64,000 nucleotides of DNA from Selaginella moellendorffii. Lineage: Eukaryota; Streptophyta; Lycopodiopsida; Selaginellales; Selaginellaceae. Positions 10,597 to 19,728 of this stretch are shown here, piece by piece (within the stretch, counting starts at the first letter, position 1; each line of letters begins with the position of its first letter). The stretch spans positions 628,229 to 692,228 of the forward strand of contig NW_003314276.1 in the NCBI RefSeq assembly GCF_000143415.4. The letters are read 5' to 3'. A model generated the notes under the pieces. The model searched no databases. It was given only the letters and a program-made list of their open reading frames with translations, and was not told the DNA's origin. The translations under genes and the position numbers were made by a program.

Positions 10597-11275
10597 CGAG
10601 AAGCTTCCTTGAAGTTCATTGGACCGAATCTTGTAAATATCTTGATTTGAAAACTTACTTTACATTTTGCTATTCCATGACACAAACAATTTGCCTGCAT
10701 TGTTTCCCTTCTTGAGCTCCTTGGCCACAAGGGTGTGCGGTGCAGCTGAGGAGATCGATGATGCAGCTGTAGTGAGCGATGTTTGGATGCATGGGGTTGG
10801 CCGATTCCTCGATGATAGCAGGAGTATCTGGCAGTTGCGGACTGTGTTGTTTGCTCTGGTTTTGAATTTGTTCAATACTTCCTAGTGCAATGTCGTGAGA
10901 AACAAACAAGAGTTGTTTCGTGGAAATGCACAAACCTTTTGGAGCTCGCGACGGCAGCAGCACCAGCGATGTCAGCGGCGGATCCAGTTCCAGACGAAAT
11001 TGCGGACAGAGCAGCAGCTTGTGAAGCTTTGCTTGCAGCTATTACTCCTTCCTTGCCTTCCAGTTGAGTTTTAAAATGTGCTGGCAGGACAAACGTGAGC
11101 TGCCTACCTGAAGGTCTTCTTTGTTCATTCCCGTCCAGGTGACAGTTTTCAATCGTACTTCTGTTAGAACGTGGCGTACAGCCACCTGGCTTTCTTAGTT
11201 TTCTTTCCCATCCTGTGTGAGATCCATCTTAGGGATTGTTCTATTCTCTATAGAGTGCTAGGCCGTGAGGCCTGG
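10597..11275 (-). repeat. Inverted segment: BRF1/PPR unit tail plus displaced LTR
   Basis: The whole stretch is the reverse complement of sequence that lies on the plus strand beside every other lipase copy. Read on the minus strand it runs: LTR part (11275-11162), target duplication GAAGT (11161-11157), BRF1 exon to 11108, intron, BRF1 exon (about 11066-10944), then the PPR-like block, ending at 10597. Joining its minus-strand start to 10596 would rebuild an intact copia 5' LTR and its flank, so one breakpoint lay inside the LTR. Confidence 0.8.
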
Positions 11276-11398
11276 CAACCAACCTTTCAGATATACGTGC
11301 CAAACAGAGCTTGGTCCTACTGATTAGCGTGAGGCCTCCGTAAAAGAATGAGTTTGTAAAAGTCCACCACTGTGATTATGATGGAAGAAAGACGGGCT

Positions 11399-12724
11399 CT
11401 ACTGCTTGGTGTCCTTAAACCACCAGTTTGCTGGAACTCCAAGTTCTGCCTTGAGATAGTCCGATCTCTTGTTCACCAGCGCGATATCCCGGGTGCCTGA
11501 GACACTGAAGGGCTTGCTCGGCCCTTGGTAGCCATCAACCAGGTGAAGCAAGGCCTCCAAGTTGTGCAGATCGGTCAAGCCACCATCTTCCCTCAGAAAC
11601 GGAGAGATGTCGCTGCTGAGCTCAAACTCGGTGCCAACATGGGTGTAGGCCCATGGGAACCTGTGGAAGATGAGCGAGATGATGTCACAGCTGTCCTCGT
11701 TGACAATCACCCCTGGAACTTTGGGCACCAGGTCTGCGCCATTGCGTGTCTGGAGGACTTTGAGCCCGAGCTCGAGGCACCTGTTCTTGAAACCCCGGTT
11801 CCCAACTCGGGGTGCCGAGAACGTGAAGACGGACACCGGGGTATTGCTCCCGGGCAGCCCAAGCTCTGTCACGTCGTAGGCGCTGAGGAGTGCAAGCGCG
11901 CCACCCAGGCTGTGGCCCGTGAACGTCATACTCAGCTGCTCGCCCTGGTAGAGCCCGACCAATCGCTTGATCTCCGAGTGGAGCTGCTGCCTCGCGCTCA
12001 TCCCGGCCTGATCGCCGGGGACTGGAGACGTGTAGATGCTGAGAAATCCCGTCTCCACTTTCACGCCTTTGGTGTTGTGATCCGTGGGGTCGAGCCCGGT
12101 GGGGCGGAGGAGATCCTTGAGGTTCTCGATCCACTCGAGCTGCGTCACCGTCCCGCGCCAGGCCACCACAATGTCGCGGCGTCCCAACCGTCGGATGGCC
12201 TCGTCCGACGTGGCAACCGCCACGAAGCCCATCCAGTTGGTGTCCGACGTCCACGAGTCGTCGCCGGGTTGGGCGTTGGAATTGGAGCGCTTGAAGAAGC
12301 TGGGCAAGCCCAGCTGCGATGTTGCGTAGAGATAGGCCGTGATTTCGTATCCCGTGCTTGGGAGTCCCACGGATTGGAGGAGCTCCTCCTTGGAGAACTT
12401 TGTGTCTCCACAGAATTCCGAGCCCTCGCTGTATTCGAAGCCGTCGTAGCAAGCCTGCGCGAATTCGCCGTATCGGATGATCTCCCGCCGGAGCCGCTTG
12501 TCGATGGAGGCGTTGGCGGGCGGGAGGAGCGGACTCCAGTGGCATGCATCCCGCCAGCCTGGGGTCAGCACCAGCTGCGTCTCCTCCAGCTCCACAACGC
12601 GCGCGCCATGACCATCTCCTTCAGATCTCTCCAACGTTCTTCTCTTGAATGAGAATGACAATGAATCTCCTTCTCTCTCCAACGTCCTTCTCTTGAATGA
12701 CAGTGACAATGAAACTCGTTCCAT
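11399..12724 (-). CDS. DAD1-like phospholipase A1 (class I), copy A
   Basis: Single-exon gene of 441 codons, alpha/beta-hydrolase lipase fold. Visible motifs: YGEFAQACYDGF (85-96), LGRRDIVVAWRGT (180-192, oxyanion side), nucleophile elbow GHSLGG (270-275, Ser272), PRVGN (305-309), probable acid Asp331 and His387. These match plant DAD1/DALL/DGL lipases, which release fatty acids from phospho- or galactolipids, in some members for jasmonate synthesis; substrate and location are not shown. Residues 5-37 are two tandem copies of a 16-17 residue Ser/Arg-rich motif in place of a clear transit peptide. The start is the ATG at 12724; the frame extends 11 codons upstream to TTG only, and copy J lacks even that codon. 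All ten copies lie head to tail on this strand. Confidence 0.9.
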   Translation of the reverse strand: MERVSLSLSFKRRTLEREGDSLSFSFKRRTLERSEGDGHGARVVELEETQLVLTPGWRDACHWSPLLPPANASIDKRLRREIIRYGEFAQACYDGFEYSEGSEFCGDTKFSKEELLQSVGLPSTGYEITAYLYATSQLGLPSFFKRSNSNAQPGDDSWTSDTNWMGFVAVATSDEAIRRLGRRDIVVAWRGTVTQLEWIENLKDLLRPTGLDPTDHNTKGVKVETGFLSIYTSPVPGDQAGMSARQQLHSEIKRLVGLYQGEQLSMTFTGHSLGGALALLSAYDVTELGLPGSNTPVSVFTFSAPRVGNRGFKNRCLELGLKVLQTRNGADLVPKVPGVIVNEDSCDIISLIFHRFPWAYTHVGTEFELSSDISPFLREDGGLTDLHNLEALLHLVDGYQGPSKPFSVSGTRDIALVNKRSDYLKAELGVPANWWFKDTKQ

Positions 12725-12902
12725 GATCTCGATGCTCGCTCTGATGGGCTTGGACAATTGTTGATACGCCTATCGATCGATCAGCTCGTCCTTGACGAGT
12801 ATGGTGTCAATGAATCAGATGATCGCTTCCTAAGGAACTTCTCCCCTTGTTGTTTCTCCCTTCGTGTAGATTGCTGGTGGAATGCTGAGATTGTGGCAGA
12901 GG

Positions 12903-12909
12903 ATTTATA
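12903..12909 (-). promoter_or_regulatory. TATA box of lipase A
   Basis: TATAAAT on the minus strand, 179 bp upstream of the ATG, in the context CTGCTATAAATCC kept in every copy. Transcription would start near 12875, giving a 5' UTR of roughly 150 bp. No canonical AATAAA is obvious past the stop. Confidence 0.7.
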
Positions 12910-13003
12910 GCAGTATCGCTTTCGAAGTTTGCCACCGGGTCAAAAGCATATACGAAATTCTCGCGTTGATCTCTCCAATTTCTTCTCGAATGGGAAGCAT
13001 AAT

Positions 13004-13061
13004 AGTCAAAGTTCAAACCACCAGGGTCAACTATAGACAAGGAGGTATCGCGTCTTTGACC
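13004..13061 (-). promoter_or_regulatory. W-box cluster upstream of lipase A
   Basis: Three TTGAC cores in 58 bp: TTGACT (minus, 13009-13004), TTGACC (minus, 13030-13025) and TTGACC (plus, 13056-13061), about 95-150 bp upstream of the TATA box. W-boxes bind WRKY factors, common at defence genes; control of this gene is inference. Copies B, E, G and J lack the middle one. Confidence 0.45.
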
Positions 13062-13495
13062 AGCAGACTTTCACTGAACTTTCACCTCTCATCCGTCCAG
13101 TAAAGCAACAAGTTGAGAGGTCGGGATCAGTGTTCTCCTCCTTTTCACCTGGTGATCAAAGGTTTAGATTGGAAGTCTTGACGCCAGGTTTCCTTGACGA
13201 ATTGCCCAGAGTCTCGATCAAGGAAAGGCTCCCAAGAGTGGCGCCATCACACTCTGGGGCCACCACACTCTTGGAATCCCTGGCTGCTGCTGGCGATCGG
13301 GCACATGTGAACAATGAGATGGACACAGATGGATCCGACCTGGCAGGAAGAATGGATGCAGGGGCAAAAAAAGTGGTGGGGAAGAGGATTGGCTTGGAAC
13401 GGTGCAACGCGCAATGATCAAATCACGGTGAGGGTTTTGACTCAGCCTGGGCTTATGCCCATTTTAGAACCGCTACAACGTTTCTAATATTTACT

Positions 13496-13725
13496 GGTTT
13501 GCTTAAAATGTAATTAGATATACTTATTAATATTAATATTTAATTAGATTAATCTTGTATTTATAATAATTTATGGTTTGCTTAAGCAAAAGTGAAATAT
13601 ATTTAATTCTACCAAATAATTGTTATTCATTTAGATTAATCTTGCATTTATAATTTCCAAACATGTTTATAATTTATAACTTTCCTAAACTCTTTATAAT
13701 TTATTTTTGGTGTGCTTAAGCAAAC
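13496..13725. mobile_element. AT-rich MITE-like element, unit 1
   Basis: 230 bp of AT-rich DNA starting GGTTTGCTTAA and ending TTAAGCAAAC, with a further GGTTTGCTTAAGCAAA inside (13573-13588). No target duplication can be fixed. Confidence 0.5.
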
Positions 13726-13740
13726 TTGTAGGGATATACC

Positions 13741-14120
13741 ACCACAGATCCAGCATCGAGCAGTAGTGTCTGGGCTGAGGCTTGAATCCACAGTCATTGC
13801 TCATCGAAACGAGAACTCGCGTCCCTTGCCTGCGTGGCTGCAAGCAACCAAAGCACTCACATACGCAACTTGGTCGGGGATCATCTCACGAAAGCGGTCA
13901 ATCGCTTGCATCGGAATGACTACATGCAGAGATCACTGATGTCCACGACACAACGTTCGATGGGAGAATGGTGCCAGGATGGAGTTCCAGGAAACGATGT
14001 TCCTCTCCCAGATGCCCTTGTTGGGCATTCCCCCAGCTCCATAGCTCGCACTCGGGCTCTTGACGCTGTGTTCCAGGTCACAAAGCTGGTGCACAACAAC
14101 GAGGCCCAAGATGCTGCCAA
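13741..14120 (-). pseudogene. PPR pseudogene fragment, unit 1
   Basis: The minus strand gives ERNIVSWNSILA-type PLS repeat sequence, then a frame break. Compared with long units a piece before ERN is deleted (reads KGIWERN). The 3' part is cut off at the junction with the MITE. Confidence 0.55.
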
Positions 14121-14182
14121 GAGCCCGAGGTCTCCTCCATAAGCTGCTTCTTAGTTTTTAGTTTTAAGAAAATGGAGGCCTC

Positions 14183-14466
14183 GTTCAACAGTCGTATCTC
14201 AAGTTCATGTATTTTGCCTACAGATGAATGCTTACTTGAACAATGCCGCAATTGAAAACTGTCTTCTGGACGGAAATGAACAAAGGAGACCTTCAGGTAG
14301 GCAGCTCACGTTTGTCCTGCCAGCACATTTTCAAACTCAAAGCAATAGCTGCAAGCAAAAGTTGCACAAGCTGCTGCTCTGTCTGCAATTTCGTCTGGAA
14401 CTGGATCCGCCGCTGACATTTCTGCTGCTGCTGCTGCTGCAGCTGCTGTTGCGAGCTCCAAAAAGT
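14183..14466 (+). pseudogene. BRF1 fragment, unit 1
   Basis: Intron tail, exon 14224-14296 and the Ala-rich exon ending 14466. The first exon has an 8-bp loss after AATGCCG that shifts the frame. The Ala-rich exon holds six CTG repeats before CAG. This same lesion marks all short units. Confidence 0.6.
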
Positions 14467-14973
14467 TTGTGCATTTCCACGAAGCAACTCTTGTTTGTTC
14501 CTCACGCCATTGCACTAGGAAGTATTGAAATAAGGCTTGCAATACAAAGCAAATTCAAAACCAGAGCAAACAACACAGTCCGCAACTGCCAGATACTCCT
14601 GCTATCATCGAGGAATCGGCCAACCCCATGCATCCAAACATCGCTCACTACAGCTACATCATCGATCTCCTCAGCTGCACCGCACACCCTTGTGGCCAAG
14701 GAGCTCAAGAAGGGAAACAATGCAAGCAAATTGTTTGTGTCATGGAATAGCAAAATGTAAAGTAAGTTTTCAAATCAAGATATTTACAAGATTCGGTCCA
14801 ATGAACTTCAAGGAGGCTTCTCGAACCAAAACTCTATAGGCCATTGCAAGCGTGCCACCTTTCAGATATACGTGCCAAACAGAGCTTGGTCCTACTGATT
14901 AGCGTGAGGCCTCCGTAAGAGAATGAGTTTGTAAAAGTCCACCACCGTGATCGTGATGGAAGAAAGACGGGCT

Positions 14974-16299
14974 CTACTGCTTGGTGTCCTTAAACCACCA
15001 GTTTGCTGGAACTCCAAGCTCTGCCTTGAGATAGTCCGATCTCTTGTTCACCAGCGCGATATCCCGGGTGCCTGAGACACTGAAGGGCTTGCTCGGCCCT
15101 TGGTAGCCATCAACCAGGTGAAGCAAGGCCTCCAAGTTGTGCAGATCGGTCAAGCCACCATCTTCCCTCAGAAACGGAGAGATGTCGCTGCTGAGCTCAA
15201 ACTCGGTGCCAACATGGGTGTAGGCCCATGGGAACCTGTGGAAGATGAGCGAGATGATGTCACAGCTGTCCTCGTTGACAATCACCCCTGGAACTTTGGG
15301 CACCAGGTCTGCGCCATTGCGTGTCTGGAGGACTTTGAGCCCGAGCTCGAGGCACCTGTTCTTGAAACCCCGGTTCCCAACTCGGGGTGCCGAGAACGTG
15401 AAGACGGACACCGGGGTATTGCTCCCGGGCAGCCCAAGCTCTGTCACGTCGTAGGCGCTGAGGAGTGCAAGCGCGCCACCCAGGCTGTGGCCCGTGAACG
15501 TCATACTCAGCTGCTCGCCCTGGTAGAGCCCGACCAATCGCTTGATCTCCGAGTGGAGCTGCTGCCTCGCGCTCATCCCGGCCTGATCGCCGGGGACTGG
15601 AGACGTGTAGATGCTGAGAAATCCCGTCTCCACTTTCACGCCTTTGGTGTTGTGATCCGTGGGGTCGAGCCCGGTGGGGCGGAGGAGATCCTTGAGGTTC
15701 TCGATCCACTCGAGCTGCGTCACCGTCCCGCGCCAGGCCACCACAATGTCGCGGCGTCCCAACCGTCGGATGGCCTCGTCCGACGTGGCAACCGCCACGA
15801 AGCCCATCCAGTTGGTGTCCGACGTCCACGAGTCGTCGCCGGGTTGGGCGTTGGAATTGGAGCGCTTGAAGAAGCTGGGCAAGCCCAGCTGCGATGTTGC
15901 GTAGAGATAGGCCGTGATTTCGTATCCCGTGCTTGGGAGTCCCACGGATTGGAGGAGCTCCTCCTTGGAGAACTTTGTGTCTCCACAGAATTCCGAGCCC
16001 TCGCTGTATTCGAAGCCGTCGTAGCAAGCCTGCGCGAATTCGCCGTATCGGATGATCTCCCGCCGGAGCCGCTTGTCGATGGAGGCGTTGGCGGGCGGGA
16101 GGAGCGGACTCCAGTGGCATGCATCCCGCCAGCCTGGGGTCAGCACCAGCTGCGTCTCCTCCAGCTCCACAACGCGCGCGCCATGACCATCTCCTTCAGA
16201 TCTCTCCAACGTTCTTCTCTTGAATGAGAATGACAATGAATCTCCTTCTCTCTCCAACGTTCTTCTCTTGAATGACAGTGAAAATGAAACTCGTTCCAT
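14974..16299 (-). CDS. DAD1-like phospholipase A1, copy B
   Basis: 441 codons, all catalytic motifs as in copy A. It differs from A by Leu6Phe in the N-terminal repeat, a change shared only with copy G, its partner in the 28.6-kb-spaced duplication. It stands next to a long spacer and has the promoter variant without the middle W-box. Confidence 0.9.
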   Translation of the reverse strand: MERVSFSLSFKRRTLEREGDSLSFSFKRRTLERSEGDGHGARVVELEETQLVLTPGWRDACHWSPLLPPANASIDKRLRREIIRYGEFAQACYDGFEYSEGSEFCGDTKFSKEELLQSVGLPSTGYEITAYLYATSQLGLPSFFKRSNSNAQPGDDSWTSDTNWMGFVAVATSDEAIRRLGRRDIVVAWRGTVTQLEWIENLKDLLRPTGLDPTDHNTKGVKVETGFLSIYTSPVPGDQAGMSARQQLHSEIKRLVGLYQGEQLSMTFTGHSLGGALALLSAYDVTELGLPGSNTPVSVFTFSAPRVGNRGFKNRCLELGLKVLQTRNGADLVPKVPGVIVNEDSCDIISLIFHRFPWAYTHVGTEFELSSDISPFLREDGGLTDLHNLEALLHLVDGYQGPSKPFSVSGTRDIALVNKRSDYLKAELGVPANWWFKDTKQ

Positions 16300-16477
16300 G
16301 ATCTCGATGCTCGCTCTGATGGGCTTGGACAATTGTTGATACGCCTATCGATCGATCAGCTCCTCCTTGGCGAGTATGGTTGCAATGAATCAGATGATCG
16401 CTTCGTAAAAAACTTCTCCCCTTGTTGTTTCTCCCTTCGTGTAGATTGCTGGTGGAATGCTGAGATTGTGGCAGAGG

Positions 16478-16484
16478 ATTTATA
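16478..16484 (-). promoter_or_regulatory. TATA box of lipase B
   Basis: TATAAAT (minus). Upstream W-boxes at 16579-16584 (minus) and 16626-16631 (plus); the middle site reads GGTCAGCC and has lost the core. Confidence 0.6.
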
Positions 16485-17257
16485 GCAGTATCGCTTTCGA
16501 AGTTTGCCACCGGGTCAAAAGCATATACGAAATTCTCGCGTTGATCTCTTCAATTTCTTCTCGAATGGGAAGCATAATAGTCAAAGTTCAAACCACCAGG
16601 GTCAGCCAAAGGAGCTATCGCGTCTTTGACCAGCAGACTTTCACTGAACTTTCACTCTTGACTCTCATCCCTTCAGTAAAGCAGTTGCGAGGTCGGGATC
16701 ACTGTTCTCCTCCTCACTTGGCGATCATAGGTGTAAATTGGAAGTCCCGACACCAGATACTTAATCATCTCCTTGACGAACAGCCTAGAGTCTTGATCAA
16801 GGAAAGGCTCCCAAGAGCAGCCCATCACACTCTAGGGCCACCACACTCTTGGAATCCTTGGCTGCTGCTAGTGATTATGGGTAGACAACAATGAGCCTGT
16901 AGAACAAAGTGAGGTGGCATATGTGGATGATGAGAAGGTGCATCGTTAAGCCAATTTTTATACTTCTTAATATTAATATTTAATTATATTAATTTTTATT
17001 TATATTAATTTATTTTTTACATAAGCAAAAGTGAAATATATTAAGTTCTACAAAATAATTGTTATTCATTTAGATTAATCTTGTATCTAAACATATTTAT
17101 AATCTATAACTTTCCTAAACACTTTCTAGTATATTTTTGGTTTGCTTAAGGTGGTAGTGGATATACCTCGAATATACTTGGATATTCTAGATTATTTACT
17201 ATCTAACCATTACTCTTTTCTAACTCAATTACACTTTCAACCATTGTTTAACTGTAG

Positions 17258-17366
17258 GTACATGCATTCAATGGAGTATGTTGTGTCAGGAACAGCTGAT
17301 GGAGTCATTTGCATCAATACTACAGCTCACACTGGACAATTGGGTTTAGTACAGCAGCAAAAGTAG
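17258..17366 (+). other. Exon-like open stretch of unknown origin, L1
   Basis: After an acceptor-like ACTGTAG the plus strand reads YMHSMEYVVSGTADGVICIN and goes on to a TAG. In L2 (33537 onward) the TAG is TAC and the frame continues. The stretch is kept in all four long units amid AT-rich DNA. I do not recognise it; the SGTADGVICI phrase is faintly WD40-like. Confidence 0.3.
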
Positions 17367-18687
17367 TGGGAGGTATCAATGCGATTCAAGTTTCTCGTTT
17401 GACATTCCTTTACAGGGTAATGTTCTTTGTATTTATAATTAAGAAACATGTTTATAATTTATAAACTTTCCTAAACATGTCTTAGTATATTCTAGTTTAT
17501 TTTACCATTTAATGGTTAATATTCAATAAGATCAATCTTGTTTTTATAAATTATAAACATGTTTATAATTATAAACTTTCATTTGATTAATTAGAACTAT
17601 TAAGTAAACCTGCAATGCACAGCAAATTAGTATTTATTTTACCATCTAATTTGATAAGATTAATTTTCAATTATAAATTGTAAAAATGTTTATAATTATT
17701 GATCAAATGGATTATTCAATAATACTAAACAGGAATGAATTGTTTCAAGTTTCTTGTCTTTTTCAATGATCTCCACCTTGCTCCATTTTAGAATGAGGTA
17801 GAGGGCTATCTCTCTTTCCTTTACTTTGAAGCTCATGGTGAATAGCTTTCTTCTCTATAGCTAGAAAAAGTAATGAAGATCAAGTCATTAGTGTCTAAAC
17901 CCAGACACTGTTATTAGTGTTTGTAAGTCTTCATTCAAAAGTGGGATTAGGATTGTGACTATGACTTTTATCATCATGGTCCTAAAGCTCATTCTGTGTG
18001 GGAGAGGACACACAAAATGTCATGGAAACAATACAGAATTTAGACAGTATTAAATGTCCAAACTTTTTGAAGGCTTTCCCTCTAGCTTGGGATGGAAAGG
18101 TGGTGATGGTATATATGGACTTTTGAGCACTATTTGTAGGCTGACATTGAGAAATAAGTTACAAGCATAACACACATTTCGTTTTTGCAATGCTCATCTT
18201 AGTTTGGTTTCGATTGATTGATCCCACCAATGAGTTTTTATTTTTTTTATTTATTTATTTCCTTTTCTTATCAGTTTCTGATGATAGAAACCGAAATGGC
18301 ATTCCAGACCTTGCAACAAAATCTTTTAGAACAAACTTTAAGGCTAGTACATGCAAGAGTAATTACAAGCAATAGAAGAGAAATCAGGTCTTCAAACCAT
18401 TTGAATCATAGTCTTTCATTAGATTGAGCATTTAAGATTCTCCTGGATATAAGATTGTAAAGAAAAATGTGAAATAAACTGATCTTGACTGGAAATCTTT
18501 GTTTGAGTTTTAAAGCATAATAATCTATTGCTCAAACGACTATTTTAGATATGATAATGTTTTAATTATCCATGTTGGATTATTTTTATAAAAAATATAT
18601 AAAAAACCATTTGAAAGAAAACCAAGATATGAGTTTTTGAACAAAATTTACAAAGAAACATATAAATATAACCTTTGTGATTTTTTT

Positions 18688-19000
18688 GGTTTGCTTAAGC
18701 AAACCTATAGAGGGACTGGGATGGTAATGGATAAATCTAGAATATGCTTGAATATTCTAGAATATTCTACCATCTAATGGTTGTTATTCATTTAGATTAA
18801 TTTTGTATTTATAATTTATAAACATGTTTATAATTTATAAACTTTCTTAAACCCTTTCTAGTATATTCATTTTATTCTATCATCTAATGGTTGATATGTA
18901 GATTAATCTTTTGTTTATAAATTACAAACATGCTTATAATTATAAACTTATTTGATTAATTAGATTAATAAGTAAGAATAACACTACTATTAAGCAAACC
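18688..19000. mobile_element. AT-rich MITE with palindromic end, L1
   Basis: 313 bp between GGTTTGCTTAAGCAAACC (a perfect 18-bp palindrome, 18688-18705) and TTAAGCAAACC (18990-19000), so the ends form inverted repeats. The interior repeats the TTATAAACATGTTTATAA palindrome. No coding capacity. Confidence 0.55.
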
Positions 19001-19728
19001 ATACAATGTGTAGCAATTTATTTTAAGATTCAATTTCAAACTCATGTTATTGATGTGTTTATTTCAAGGGTTTATTACTAAGTTATTTTTGAATTAAGCT
19101 TTTATGAATGTTTTCTTCGTGTTTATAAAAGTGTTTATATTGCGCATTTTGATTACACGAGAAGAACTTAGATGCTTACTAGCAGCAGCTAGCAGCTCAT
19201 ACAATACCTTGCCTAATGCATTGTAATCCAAAAAATGAAAATACCTCTAATGACTGTTGTAAATTCCAATCTAAGTTGTGTTTTCTTACAAAATCCCACC
19301 AGTGTTTCCGTTTGACACCTTTGTGTGAGCCCATTTGCCACAGCACCATGCTGCGTGCGTGTCCTTTTCGACCAGTTCTCCTCCCAGCTTTCAGGTAAAG
19401 TCTAAAGCAGAAGGATGACTATAGACGTGAGAAACTTACTTGATCAAGTGTTCTCTTGCACTGAAGTAGTAGGCTCCTCATTATCACTATAGGAAATTTT
19501 TTTCAATGATGCTTGACGGGACCTATAATTAAGCATCTATGGTTGGAATAAGTGGATTATGAACTCGACAAGTCATGTATCGCCACAAACGGTGCATGAA
19601 GGTCGCTAGAAACCAGTGGCTATTCAATTTTAAAATGGATCTGGGATTTCGTGGATGTTGTTTTGATTCTTGTGATACCAACAAGCGGCAGCAACTTCAC
19701 ACAAGCAGAAACAACACTGCATCGCCCG

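Larger units (their letters stand above)
11399..14973. repeat. Array unit 1 (short, 3,575 bp)
   Basis: Order: lipase A, its promoter, a relic of the GTAGCGG MITE (its TIR ends at 13476), an AT-rich MITE (13496-13725), a PPR fragment (-), a BRF1 fragment (+), a PPR-like scrap (+, about 14620-14755). The AT-rich element joins the PPR piece at 13738-13741, where a long unit would carry about 5.3 kb more. Confidence 0.9.

Noticed and set aside
11685-12545. 286-codon minus-strand frame inside the lipase
   Set aside because: Out-of-frame shadow, Arg/Pro-rich and without motifs; kept only because the copies are nearly identical.
11525-12652. 375-codon open frame on the plus strand, antisense to the lipase, repeated in most copies
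   Set aside because: It is a shadow of the GC-rich lipase frame; the translation has no family features and it is broken in some copies by changes silent in the lipase.
12725-12757. 11-codon upstream extension of the lipase from a TTG
   Set aside because: TTG starts are not expected in a plant gene; copy J lacks the TTG and copy D has 9 bp missing there, so the ATG is the better start.
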